Below, piece after piece: positions 43,759-51,962 of a stretch of 64,000 nucleotides of DNA. The DNA lies in assembly GCF_000373265.1 (NCBI RefSeq), contig NZ_KB890762.1, positions 816,833-880,832 of the forward strand, given 5' to 3'. The translations under genes and the position numbers were made by a program. Each line of letters opens with the position of its first letter. The first letter of the stretch is position 1. The DNA comes from Pontibacter roseus DSM 17521. GTDB lineage: Bacteria; Bacteroidota; Bacteroidia; Cytophagales; Hymenobacteraceae. The notes beneath the pieces were generated by a model. That model was given only the letters and a program-made list of their open reading frames with translations, was not told the DNA's origin and searched no databases.

Positions 43759-45138
43759 TTGACAAACCATTTCTTTAATACCGATACCATTGTAGCCCTA
43801 GCCACCGCGTCAGGCACAGGCGCCATCGCCGTCATACGCCTTTCAGGACCCGAAGCCATAACGTTGACGAACTCCGTTTTCAGAGGTAAGGACTTGAGGC
43901 AGCAGGCTAGCCATACCATCCATTTCGGCACCATACGCGACAAGGGAAAGATTCTGGATGAAGTGCTGGTGTCGCTTTTCATCGCCCCACACTCTTATAC
44001 CAAAGAAAATGTGGTGGAAATATCTTGCCATGGCTCAGATTTCATCGTGCAACAGATTGTCAAGCTTCTATTAAAAAAAGGCGCTCGTCTGGCAAATGCC
44101 GGTGAATTCACCAAACGCGCATTCCTGAATGGGCAATTTGACCTGGCACAGGCCGAAGCTGTTGCCGACTTGATTGCTTCGGACTCCGCCTTATCGCATG
44201 ATGTAGCCATGAAGCAGATGCGTGGTGGCTTTTCGCAGGAAATCAAGCGACTTCGGGCTGAGCTGGTGCACTTCGCCTCTATGATTGAGTTAGAATTGGA
44301 TTTCGGGGAGGAAGATGTGGAGTTTGCTGACCGCGACCAACTCCGTGCGCTCATACTGAACATACAGCACATCATCCGGGATTTGCTCAAGTCTTTCGAA
44401 CTGGGCAACGTGATAAAAAACGGGGTACCAACTGTAATTGTGGGCAAACCGAATGCCGGCAAATCTACCCTGCTCAATAAGCTTCTTAATGAAGAGAAAG
44501 CCATCGTGTCGGATGTGCCAGGCACAACCCGAGACTTCATAGAGGACGAAATAAGCATCGAGGGCATCACTTTCCGTTTCATCGATACGGCTGGCCTCCG
44601 CGAAACAACAGACAAGGTGGAGGCTATCGGGGTAGAGCGTACCATGCAGAAGCTGAGCCAATCATCGCTCATCATCTACCTGTTTGACGTGACCACCACT
44701 ACTCCAGCGGAACTACAGTCAGAATTGGAACAACTAAACCCGAAGGAACGGCCCCTGCTGCCGGTGGCTAACAAAATAGACGAGGCTTCTCCGGAAACGC
44801 TGGCTTCCTTTGCAGGTATAGCCGGCCTGGTGCAGATATCCGCAGCGGACGGTGCCAACCTGGAGGTTCTGAAAAAAGCCTTGGTAGAACGCGTCAACCT
44901 CGGTAAACTCAACACTCAACAGCAGACTATCGTGACAAACCTGCGACACGTCGACAGCCTGAACAAAACCTATACAGCCCTTGATGACGTGCTGAATGGA
45001 ATTGGCTTAGGAATGAGTGGTGATTTGGTAGCGGCCGATATCCGCCGCGCACTTTACAGCCTGGGTGAGATTACAGGCGAAATCACAACTGACGACTTAT
45101 TGGACAATATCTTTACCAAGTTCTGCATCGGAAAGTAA
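43759..45138 (+). CDS. mnmE: tRNA modification GTPase MnmE
   Basis: A 459-residue GTPase that with MnmG makes the 5-carboxymethylaminomethyl group on wobble uridine of tRNAs. N-terminal folate-binding domain with TIVALATASGTGAIAVIRLSG, helical domain, then the G domain: G1 VGKPNAGKSTLLN, G2/G3 PGTTRDFIEDE and FIDTAGLRET, G4 VANKIDE. The essential C-terminal FCIGK is intact. Starts at TTG. The last 18 bases (including the stop) are the left attachment site of the adjacent mobile element, yet the encoded C-terminus is normal. Confidence 0.95.
   Translation: MTNHFFNTDTIVALATASGTGAIAVIRLSGPEAITLTNSVFRGKDLRQQASHTIHFGTIRDKGKILDEVLVSLFIAPHSYTKENVVEISCHGSDFIVQQIVKLLLKKGARLANAGEFTKRAFLNGQFDLAQAEAVADLIASDSALSHDVAMKQMRGGFSQEIKRLRAELVHFASMIELELDFGEEDVEFADRDQLRALILNIQHIIRDLLKSFELGNVIKNGVPTVIVGKPNAGKSTLLNKLLNEEKAIVSDVPGTTRDFIEDEISIEGITFRFIDTAGLRETTDKVEAIGVERTMQKLSQSSLIIYLFDVTTTTPAELQSELEQLNPKERPLLPVANKIDEASPETLASFAGIAGLVQISAADGANLEVLKKALVERVNLGKLNTQQQTIVTNLRHVDSLNKTYTALDDVLNGIGLGMSGDLVAADIRRALYSLGEITGEITTDDLLDNIFTKFCIGK
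45121..45138 (+). other. left attachment core (attL) in mnmE 3' end
   Basis: TTC TGC ATC GGA AAG TAA encodes FCIGK-stop. An 18-base relative lies at 58428-58445 (15 of 18 identical). SGI1 uses the equivalent 18-bp site at the 3' end of thdF/trmE. Confidence 0.75.
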
Positions 45139-45172
45139 TTCTTACAAACAGCACAATACCATACTTATAACA

Positions 45173-45207
45173 AACCCCTTAAACGTCTGGTTTAGGGGGT
45201 TTTTTAT
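45173..45207 (+). terminator. intrinsic terminator after mnmE
   Basis: AACCCCTTAAAC pairs with GTTTAGGGGGTT around GTCTG (one G-U pair), followed by a T run. It lies inside the element, just past the left junction. Confidence 0.85.
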
Positions 45208-45258
45208 TTATTAATTTAATAGCTTATATAATTCTGTTATCCGTATATTTATATCGGT

Positions 45259-45304
45259 TTTGTCCCTCATTTGTCCCCTACGGTCTGAGTTTGTCCCCCA
45301 GACC
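45259..45304. other. left-end arm-type repeats of the recombinase
   Basis: Three related 11-mers: TTTGTCCCTCA (45259-45269), TTTGTCCCCTA (45270-45280) and TTTGTCCCCCA (45290-45300). GGTCTG (45282-45287) and CAGACC (45299-45304) form an inverted repeat around the third. The right end has matching 11-mers at 58348-58369. Confidence 0.65.
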
Positions 45305-45376
45305 GTTTATTTGGCGAAATCATGCAACATATTGCACCATACAGCAACAAGCTGAAACGTATAGCAACAGATTAAC

Positions 45377-45946
45377 ATGAGTTCAAACATATTCTTACGG
45401 CGTATTTGCCAGCACTGCGGAAGTGAGTTCACCGCTAGGACCACCGTAACCCAGTATTGCGGGGATTCATGCGCTAAAAGGGCTTATAAGGCCCGACAAA
45501 AAGCCGTCACTATTGAAGCAAGCAATCAGGTAACCAAGAAGATGAAAGAGAAGCCATTGCAGGATATTAAGAATAAAGAATATCTTAGTATTGCGGACGC
45601 TTGCAAGCTTTTAGGGCTTAGCCGCTGGACTATCTGGAGAGCCATCAAGAAACGAGAGCTTACAGCCGCTAAGATTGGTAGGACGACCATCATACAGCGG
45701 ACAGCAATCGACAAACTCTTTGCATTGCAACCACTCAATACAGGCCCGAAAGAGCCTGCACAACACACGTTCAACGCGGACTACTGTTACACTATATCAC
45801 AGGTGTTGAGCCTTTACACTATATCAGAAAAGGCCTTATACGATGTGATAAAGCGCAACAACATTACCAAGCACAAGCAAGGACGCATTAGCTATGTGTC
45901 GAAATCTGAGATTGATATTATCTTGACCAATCAGCTTAAACGCTAA
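45377..45946 (+). CDS. zinc-finger plus helix-turn-helix DNA-binding protein
   Basis: A 189-residue protein. Residues 11-35 contain a small zinc ribbon (RICQHCGSEF, QYCGDSCAKRAY: C-x2-C and C-x3-C). Residues about 67-115 form an excisionase-type winged helix (YLSIADACKLLGLSRWTIWRAIKKREL), and a second, weaker HTH-like region lies at about 135-185. Proteins of this form often precede tyrosine recombinases in Bacteroidota islands and may act as a directionality factor or regulator. 30 bases before the integrase gene. Confidence 0.75.
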   Translation: MSSNIFLRRICQHCGSEFTARTTVTQYCGDSCAKRAYKARQKAVTIEASNQVTKKMKEKPLQDIKNKEYLSIADACKLLGLSRWTIWRAIKKRELTAAKIGRTTIIQRTAIDKLFALQPLNTGPKEPAQHTFNADYCYTISQVLSLYTISEKALYDVIKRNNITKHKQGRISYVSKSEIDIILTNQLKR

Positions 45947-45976
45947 TCACACAAAGGACGACAAATAAAAAGGACG

Positions 45977-47110
45977 ATGACAAAAGTAACGCTAAGGCTA
46001 AAGCCTATCAGCAACGGTAGGCAGTCGCTGTTTCTGGACTATTACCCACCTATCCCCCATCCTGAAACGGGTAAGCTAGTACGCAAGGAATACCTGGGCC
46101 TGCACCTATTCGATAAGCCCAAAAGCCAGCTAGACAAACAACACAATAAAGACACCCAAGCTTTAGCCGAAAACATCAAGGCAAAAAGGCAGCTTGCTAT
46201 TCAGAATAAACGGTATGGATTTCTACCATCTGAAAGCCAGAAAACGACCTTAGCGGACTACTATAAGGCACAAGCGGCCAAACGCTCAGGCACGAATAGC
46301 GGTAACTGGCAAAGCTCGCTTTACTACATAAGTCAATTTTTTGACGATGGTGTAAAACTATCTGAGCTTACGCCTATGCTATGCACTGAGTATAAGGAGT
46401 ATCTTCTAACAGCCCCCAGCCAAAGGACAAACAAGCCCCACACGAAGACTAGAATCATATCTAGGAATACAGCTGTTTCCTACTTTAATAAGCTAAAGGC
46501 GGTCCTTAAACAAGCTTACAAAGATGGCCTATTAGCTAAAGACATTAACCCGCAGATTCCTAGTATAAAGGCTGGCGAAACACAGCGGCAATACCTGACG
46601 CTTGAAGAACTGCATACTCTTAACCGTACCAATTGCGCATTACCTATTTTAAAGAAAGCCGCTATTTTTTCTGCCTTGACTGGCTTACGCTTTTCCGACA
46701 TTCAAAAGCTCACATGGAGCGAAGTTCAGCACAGCAAAGCCGAGGGGTATTACATTCAGTTCAGACAGAAAAAAACGCAAGGCACAGAGGTTTTACCCAT
46801 ATCCGAACAAGCTTTTGAGTTATTGGCAGACCGTGGCAATCCATCCGAAAAGGTCTTTGAGGGATTAGAATACTCAGCTTACATCAACGGGATTCTAAGA
46901 GACTGGGTAAAGCTCGCAGGGATAGAAAAGCATATTACCTTTCACTGTTTCCGACATACCTACGCCACTCTTCAATTATCCTTAGGAACCGACATTTACA
47001 CCGTTTCCAAAATGCTAGGACATAGGGAATTGAAAACTACACAGGTTTATGCCAAAGTAATTGATAAGGCTAAACGAGAGGCCGCAGGAAAAATTAAACT
47101 AGAATTTTAA
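45977..47110 (+). CDS. tyrosine recombinase / integrase
   Basis: A 377-residue site-specific recombinase. N-terminal arm-binding and SAM-like core-binding domains (to about residue 200), then the catalytic domain. Catalytic residues visible: Arg238 in ALTGLRFSDIQKL, Lys around 265, His323 and Arg326 in TFHCFRHTYA, His349 in MLGHRELKT and Tyr358 in TTQVYAKV. The set is complete, so it should be active. Near the left end next to mnmE, it probably recombines the FCIGK-stop sequence. In SGI1 the integrase gene likewise lies next to the thdF junction. Confidence 0.92.
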   Translation: MTKVTLRLKPISNGRQSLFLDYYPPIPHPETGKLVRKEYLGLHLFDKPKSQLDKQHNKDTQALAENIKAKRQLAIQNKRYGFLPSESQKTTLADYYKAQAAKRSGTNSGNWQSSLYYISQFFDDGVKLSELTPMLCTEYKEYLLTAPSQRTNKPHTKTRIISRNTAVSYFNKLKAVLKQAYKDGLLAKDINPQIPSIKAGETQRQYLTLEELHTLNRTNCALPILKKAAIFSALTGLRFSDIQKLTWSEVQHSKAEGYYIQFRQKKTQGTEVLPISEQAFELLADRGNPSEKVFEGLEYSAYINGILRDWVKLAGIEKHITFHCFRHTYATLQLSLGTDIYTVSKMLGHRELKTTQVYAKVIDKAKREAAGKIKLEF

Positions 47111-47132
47111 GCTATTTTGAAAAGGACGAATT

Positions 47133-48308
47133 ATGCTGAATGTATTCACCCCATTCACTCCTAAAGTTGATATCAACGATTATTTGACTAATCCATACAA
47201 TCAACTCATAAAGGATTACTATAGCAATTTAGCTGACTTAGAATTTTATAATCTCATTCATAATCAGTTAGCAATTATATTAAAGCACAGTTCATCTCCA
47301 GATGAAGTTGTTGAATATTTCGAGTGGGTTGAGGATTTACCTTTCGGAGATAAGGACATTGAGATTTATTATGCAAGTCCACAACGCTTTTGGGAATCTC
47401 TGTTTTGCATCCTTATTGGCGAGACAGGAATTTCTTCTAATCCTAAATTTGATATCAATTTAGCCATCATTTATAAACTATTGTATAGTAAGTATGGTCA
47501 TCTAGCTAGCAACAAATTTTTAGCTCCTGAATTCTTATTTATAAAAGCTGAAAGAAGTATAGATAATTATTTAGTCAATGAATTTAATACAGATATCTAT
47601 TATGATTTAGAAGAAAGATATGGTCATGCATTTCAGCCCCTCCATTTCCTTAATGAAATTTATGAATCTATTGAATTATCAAAAGCCTTATTTGATAAAC
47701 CTGCTACACTATATAAATTACTAAAATTACCAAAGGGAAATGAAACACCTAATGAAGCTGGGAGAAGAATTGAAGCTTTATTCTTTTGGGTACTAGTAGC
47801 AATTCATAATAAAATAACATTTAACGACTGGCAAAGCAAAGAGCCTAGTAGGATTAACTACCATAATGTACTATTCAGGTTCTTAAATACTGCATTCGAC
47901 CGAGAATACCCTCATGCACCTAATGTTATGAATTCATACTTTAAGTATGATATTGAAGGTTTCAAACCTAACGATACTAATAACAAACAAGATGTGCATG
48001 AGCAGATATCTACACCTACCTTAGAACCTTTGTTTAAGCTTAATCAAAGCAAAAGAGGCGCAAAAACAGACATAATAAGAGTATTTAACGCTTTATATGA
48101 ATTGAGATATTTTGAGACAGCTAACGGCCAAATCCCTACTAAGGCCGAGTTTATGAAGCATATAGGCTCTGTTTTAAGTGTCGATTTATCCAAATATGAA
48201 ACCGACCTATCACAAGCTTTAAGGAATACTAGCCTTGAGGCAAATTTGAAAATTTTTCAGGATATGCAAAAAATCACTCAGGAAAAACATTATGAGGCTA
48301 AAGAGTAA
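47133..48308 (+). CDS. hypothetical element protein, 391 aa
   Basis: A soluble protein rich in aromatic, Asn and Asp residues and encoded by very AT-rich DNA (AAT/TTT/GAT codons dominate), more so than its neighbours. Mostly helical by appearance; the C-terminal 100 residues contain GAKTDIIRVFNALYELRYFE, GQIPTKAEFMKHIGSVL and DLSKYETDLSQALRN, a module seen at the C-terminus of other Bacteroidota mobile-element proteins. No catalytic motif recognised. 22 bases after the integrase gene, so probably co-transcribed. Confidence 0.65.
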   Translation: MLNVFTPFTPKVDINDYLTNPYNQLIKDYYSNLADLEFYNLIHNQLAIILKHSSSPDEVVEYFEWVEDLPFGDKDIEIYYASPQRFWESLFCILIGETGISSNPKFDINLAIIYKLLYSKYGHLASNKFLAPEFLFIKAERSIDNYLVNEFNTDIYYDLEERYGHAFQPLHFLNEIYESIELSKALFDKPATLYKLLKLPKGNETPNEAGRRIEALFFWVLVAIHNKITFNDWQSKEPSRINYHNVLFRFLNTAFDREYPHAPNVMNSYFKYDIEGFKPNDTNNKQDVHEQISTPTLEPLFKLNQSKRGAKTDIIRVFNALYELRYFETANGQIPTKAEFMKHIGSVLSVDLSKYETDLSQALRNTSLEANLKIFQDMQKITQEKHYEAKE

Positions 48309-48396
48309 TAGCAGCTACTATTGACTTGATATTTACTCTATAAAGCCCACTGGTTAATTGCAACACCTTTGAAGCATAATCAAACCTTCAAAGGAT

Positions 48397-48726
48397 ATGG
48401 TAATTATTCAACTAGACAGCGAACAGCTCAGCGCTTTGATACAAAGAGCAGTTCTCAAAGCAATTGGCAAAACAGCCTCAAACCTAACCCCCGCAACTGA
48501 TGAATTACTATCAGTTCAACAAGCGGCCCAATTTCTTTCCCTTTCCCCCACCACTATTTATGCAATGGTGCAACGTAGGGAACTGCCAGTTAGTAAGCGA
48601 GGGGGCCGCTTGTATTTTTCTAAAACGGAACTGATTGACTATGTAAAGGCAGGGCGAAAGAAGACAGCCGCAGAAATAGCGGAACAAGCCGCCGCTTATG
48701 TAGGAGCTAAAAGAAAAAGGGGGTAA
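48397..48726 (+). CDS. excisionase-like helix-turn-helix protein
   Basis: A 109-residue protein with a MerR/Xis-type winged helix at residues 42-90: LSVQQAAQFLSLSPTTIYAM, VQRRELPVSKRGGRLYFSKTELIDYVK (read in parts). This is the common Bacteroidota excisionase/HTH_17 type that often accompanies tyrosine recombinases. It starts a cluster with the 66-aa protein and the RepA-like ATPase; gaps are 4 bases and an 8-base overlap. Confidence 0.85.
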   Translation: MVIIQLDSEQLSALIQRAVLKAIGKTASNLTPATDELLSVQQAAQFLSLSPTTIYAMVQRRELPVSKRGGRLYFSKTELIDYVKAGRKKTAAEIAEQAAAYVGAKRKRG

Positions 48727-48730
48727 GGAT

Positions 48731-48931
48731 ATGCGGACGAAACATAGCCTATCCCCCTATCAAAAAGGACAGGGTAAATATACGAAATTGCGCCATTTCC
48801 TGCAAGCTGCACCCTACCTCACCCTATCCCCTACAGCGTTAACATCAATAGCTAAACGCTTTAGCATCAACCCCGAAAAGCTAACGCAGGCAGTAGAACG
48901 CCAAAGGAAAGGAGGCCACCACAATGGATAA
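48731..48931 (+). CDS. small basic hypothetical protein
   Basis: A 66-residue basic protein with a possible HTH-like stretch (TALTSIAKRFSINPEKLTQAVE). Begins 4 bases after the excisionase-like gene and overlaps the ATPase gene by 8 bases, which supports it as a real coupled gene. Function unknown. Confidence 0.6.
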   Translation: MRTKHSLSPYQKGQGKYTKLRHFLQAAPYLTLSPTALTSIAKRFSINPEKLTQAVERQRKGGHHNG

Positions 48932-49976
48932 GCTTAACCCTACCTTTAACTTTACGGCAATAGGTTTAGACGAAATCAAAGCAGATGCGGAACAGCTTGC
49001 AAACTACGCAACAGAAGTCAGTGAGAACAACGGGTTGTTTTCTATCAGGACTGCTAATAGATGGATAGAACAAGCCAAGAAAAGACCTATCCCCCGAAAG
49101 CTATTTGATGTGTTCTTTCACGAGGGAGAAATCTGCATACTGTTTGCCGATACCAACTTAGGCAAATCAATACTCGCAGTACAAATAGGCAACAGCATAA
49201 GCACAGGTGAACATATCCTAGGGTTCAGACTGGAAGCCCCAAAGCAAAAGATTCTTTACTTTGATTTTGAACTATCAGACAAGCAATTTGAGGTAAGGTA
49301 TTCTTTAGATTTTGCTCAGCACTATAACTTTGATAGTAATTTCTACAGGGCCGAAATAAACCCAGACGCGGCCTATCCTGACGCCTTTCCCACCTTTGAA
49401 AACTATCTGAATTACTCTTTAGATAAATCAATAGTTGAAACAGGTGCAAAGGTTCTGATAATAGATAACCTGACTTATCTAAAGAATGAAACTGAAAAGG
49501 CAAAGGACGCTTTACCCCTGATGAAACACCTAAAGGCATTAAAGAGCAAATACGGCCTATCGGTTTTGGTTTTGGCTCATACCCCTAAACGGGATTTATC
49601 AAAGCCCCTTACCCGCAATGACCTATCAGGCAGTAAAATGCTGATGAACTTCTGCGACAGTGCCTTTGCAATAGGTGAAAGCCACAGCGACAAGAACATA
49701 CGGTATATCAAGCAGATTAAAGCCAGGAATACCGAAATAGTCTATGACGCTGATAACGTAGCCTTATGCCAGGTAACCAAAGATTTAAACTTCCTACAGT
49801 TTGAATTTATGGGTATGGCAGCGGAACGGGAACACCTACGGGAACACACCGAAAAGGACAGAGATACTATTATAGAAAAAGCTAAAGAGTTAAGCCAACA
49901 AGGGAAAAGCCAAAGGCAGATTGCAACAGAGCTTAGTATTTCTCTAGGAGCTGTAAACAAGTACCTTAAAAGCTGA
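48924..49976 (+). CDS. RepA-like AAA ATPase (replicative helicase type)
   Basis: A 350-residue RecA-fold ATPase. Walker A FADTNLGKS (74-82), Walker B VLIIDNLTYL (177-186), sensor-like VLVLAHTPKR. The C-terminus carries a resolvase-type HTH, LSQQGKSQRQIATELSISLG. Similar to RepA/KaiC-like ATPases of small plasmids and Bacteroidota mobilisable elements, which load or act as replication helicases. A perfect inverted repeat lies directly after its stop codon and the primase-like gene follows, so the two probably form a replication module. Confidence 0.82.
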   Translation: MDKLNPTFNFTAIGLDEIKADAEQLANYATEVSENNGLFSIRTANRWIEQAKKRPIPRKLFDVFFHEGEICILFADTNLGKSILAVQIGNSISTGEHILGFRLEAPKQKILYFDFELSDKQFEVRYSLDFAQHYNFDSNFYRAEINPDAAYPDAFPTFENYLNYSLDKSIVETGAKVLIIDNLTYLKNETEKAKDALPLMKHLKALKSKYGLSVLVLAHTPKRDLSKPLTRNDLSGSKMLMNFCDSAFAIGESHSDKNIRYIKQIKARNTEIVYDADNVALCQVTKDLNFLQFEFMGMAAEREHLREHTEKDRDTIIEKAKELSQQGKSQRQIATELSISLGAVNKYLKS

Positions 49977-50020
49977 TGTTCACACTGTTCACGCTGTTCA
50001 TAATGTGAACAGTGTGAACA
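49977..50020. repeat. 16-bp perfect inverted repeat with TGTTCAC units
   Basis: TGTTCACACTGTTCAC (49977-49992) pairs perfectly with GTGAACAGTGTGAACA (50005-50020), 12-base loop holding a further GTTCA. Counting both strands there are five or six GTTCA(C) units in about 50 bp between the ATPase and primase-like genes. It may be an operator, an iteron-type origin or an mRNA hairpin. Confidence 0.65.
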
Positions 50021-50060
50021 CCTTGAACGCCTATCTATTCATTTCTATCAACCTTTAGCC

Positions 50061-51209
50061 ATGCAATCACACCCTTTTATACTGGAGCCTTATAAAGGCA
50101 AGGCAAGCCGCTACGCTTGTCCGAACTGTAACAAGCCCCGAACCTTTGCCCGTTACATTGACACTGATACAAGGCAGCATTTAAGCCCATACGCAGGCCG
50201 CTGCAATCGCGAAGACAATTGCGGTTATCACTATACTCCAAAGCAATACTTTGAGAGCAATCCCGATAAACTAGAGCTTTACGAGAAAGACCACAGGTCG
50301 CAACCCTTACCCCAGCCAAAGCCTATCAGCTACCTGACAGGCGAAACACTGAAAGCAAGTTTGCAGGGATACGGTTCAAACCACTTTACCAACTACCTGC
50401 AAGGGCTATTCGGTCCTGATATGACAAGCCAGCTTATAGGCCGCTACTTTATCGGAACATCAAAGCATTGGCAAGGTGCAACGGTCTTCTACCAGATTGA
50501 CAGCAAAGGCAGGATAAGAGCGGGTAAAATCATACTTTATAATCCTAATACAGGTAGAAGGATTAAAGAGCCACACAATTGTATAACATGGGTTCACACT
50601 GCCTTACAGATACCAGATTATAATTTACAGCAATGCTTCTTTGGCGAACACCTTTTAAAAGCAGAACCATTAAAGCCCGTTGCCATAGTGGAAAGTGAGA
50701 AGACCGCTATCATAGCCAGTATATTTCTACCTGATTATATTTGGCTCGCAGCGGGTAGCAAAGGCGGGTTAAATTCTGATAAATGCCAAGTATTACGGGG
50801 CCGAAAAGTTATGCTTTATCCTGACCTAAAAGCCTATGACGATTGGAGCGAGAAAGCAAAGAAGCTATCAGGAATAGCAACCTTTGCAGTTTCGGATTTG
50901 CTGGAACGAAAAGCAAGCGAAAGCGACAGGGCCAAAGGATTGGATTTAGCAGACTACCTGACACAGTTCAACTATAACCAATTTTTAAAGCCGCCATGTC
51001 CCAAAAAGCCTGCACTAGCAAGAGAGTTTTACCACTGCTCTTTTGACGAACTTACAGCGGCTTTAGGCTACGATAAGGCAATAGAAAAGGTAAGTTACTA
51101 TCAATCACTTTCAAGACAGTACAAGAACTGTAAAACCTTTGTAGTACATAATTGCAAGCTATTGCAAAGCTTTCAGGAACAGTCCCAACCTTTACCCTTA
51201 ACAGCTTAA
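50061..51209 (+). CDS. primase-like protein (zinc finger plus Toprim-like domain)
   Basis: A 382-residue protein. N-terminal zinc-finger ASRYACPNCNKPRTF with a second Cys pair in GRCNREDNCGYHY (CHC2-like). The middle includes IVESEKTAIIASIF and VMLYPDLKAYDDW, which fit the Toprim-like pattern (Glu, then D-x-D-like region). This matches DUF6371-type proteins of Bacteroidota mobile elements, thought to be primases. With the RepA-like ATPase it suggests the element can replicate after excision. Confidence 0.75.
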   Translation: MQSHPFILEPYKGKASRYACPNCNKPRTFARYIDTDTRQHLSPYAGRCNREDNCGYHYTPKQYFESNPDKLELYEKDHRSQPLPQPKPISYLTGETLKASLQGYGSNHFTNYLQGLFGPDMTSQLIGRYFIGTSKHWQGATVFYQIDSKGRIRAGKIILYNPNTGRRIKEPHNCITWVHTALQIPDYNLQQCFFGEHLLKAEPLKPVAIVESEKTAIIASIFLPDYIWLAAGSKGGLNSDKCQVLRGRKVMLYPDLKAYDDWSEKAKKLSGIATFAVSDLLERKASESDRAKGLDLADYLTQFNYNQFLKPPCPKKPALAREFYHCSFDELTAALGYDKAIEKVSYYQSLSRQYKNCKTFVVHNCKLLQSFQEQSQPLPLTA

Positions 51210-51262
51210 ATAGCTTTCTAGATAAACTAGTTGTCATTATTGATTTCTATTTCATCTACCAA

Positions 51263-51718
51263 CTACTGCTTGTTTTGGGCGACTTTTTCTACTGATTTAG
51301 TAAAATTAACAGAAGGCAAAATAACTGGAGTATAACCAGCATTTAGTGTGAGCGTTGATATAAATGACCTTAAGTAAGGGAAAGCTATTGCAGGTGCATT
51401 TACCTTCGCAAAACCAGAGCCTAAAAAGTCGTCATTTACTTCTTTATCAGATTCAAATATAGCTGTAGCTTCTATCTCTAGATTTATAGCACCATTAACA
51501 TCTACTATACTAGAAGTAAATTGAACTCCGAAATGATGCTTGTCCTTATCAGTAACTGATTGAAGCGGGATAGGACGATACTCAAGTTCGAATTTTATTG
51601 ACTGAGGAGTTGCATCAATAGTAGGAAACTCTTTACCAGTGAAACCAACTTTTGTGACTTGAAGAGTTTCAAGACGAATTGAACCAGGAGTTAATGGCTC
51701 TTTATTTGGGTTATTCAT
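51263..51718 (-). CDS. SecB-like chaperone (TAC system component)
   Basis: A 151-residue protein with the SecB fold pattern: INLEIEATAIFE followed by FAKVNAPAIAFPYLRSFISTL (104-124) and PVILPSVNFTKSV (131-143). The NAP-x-x-x-FPY-x-R core is the SecB hallmark. It is the third gene of a minus-strand trio, one base after the antitoxin gene. In toxin-antitoxin-chaperone (TAC) loci such SecB-like proteins protect the antitoxin. Bacteroidota usually lack canonical secB, which makes this assignment more specific to TAC. Confidence 0.82.
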   Translation of the reverse strand: MNNPNKEPLTPGSIRLETLQVTKVGFTGKEFPTIDATPQSIKFELEYRPIPLQSVTDKDKHHFGVQFTSSIVDVNGAINLEIEATAIFESDKEVNDDFLGSGFAKVNAPAIAFPYLRSFISTLTLNAGYTPVILPSVNFTKSVEKVAQNKQ

Positions 51719-51719
51719 G

Positions 51720-51962
51720 TTAGGCAGCCATAGCGTAATTAATCTCCCCTGCTAGGAAATCGCTACTTAAATCTTCAGGAATTTCTACATAAGGAGAAGT
51801 TAAATATTCAGACAATAAGCTGCCAGAAAGCTTTCCTTCTTCTTGAATCTGTTCTTGAAATATTCGAACTCTATCCTTTTTAACCCAATTATCTAATTCT
51901 TCAACTGTCAGTTTAGATAAACGAGACTGGAATTCCTCGTACAGTTTTTTATAATCTAACAT
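51720..51962 (-). CDS. putative antitoxin of a TAC operon
   Basis: An 80-residue acidic protein, helical at residues 1-50 (LYEEFQSRLSKLTVEELDNW) with a hydrophobic C-terminal tail (SSDFLAGEINYAMAA). In TAC systems the antitoxin carries a C-terminal chaperone-addiction segment; this tail is a candidate. Overlaps the toxin gene by 7 bases and ends one base before the SecB-like gene. The family itself was not recognised; the call rests on position and size. Confidence 0.65.
   Translation of the reverse strand: MLDYKKLYEEFQSRLSKLTVEELDNWVKKDRVRIFQEQIQEEGKLSGSLLSEYLTSPYVEIPEDLSSDFLAGEINYAMAA

Noticed and set aside
49977..50020. Possible CRISPR or terminator reading of the TGTTCAC palindrome
   Set aside because: No regular repeat-spacer array and no T run; kept as an inverted repeat of unknown role.
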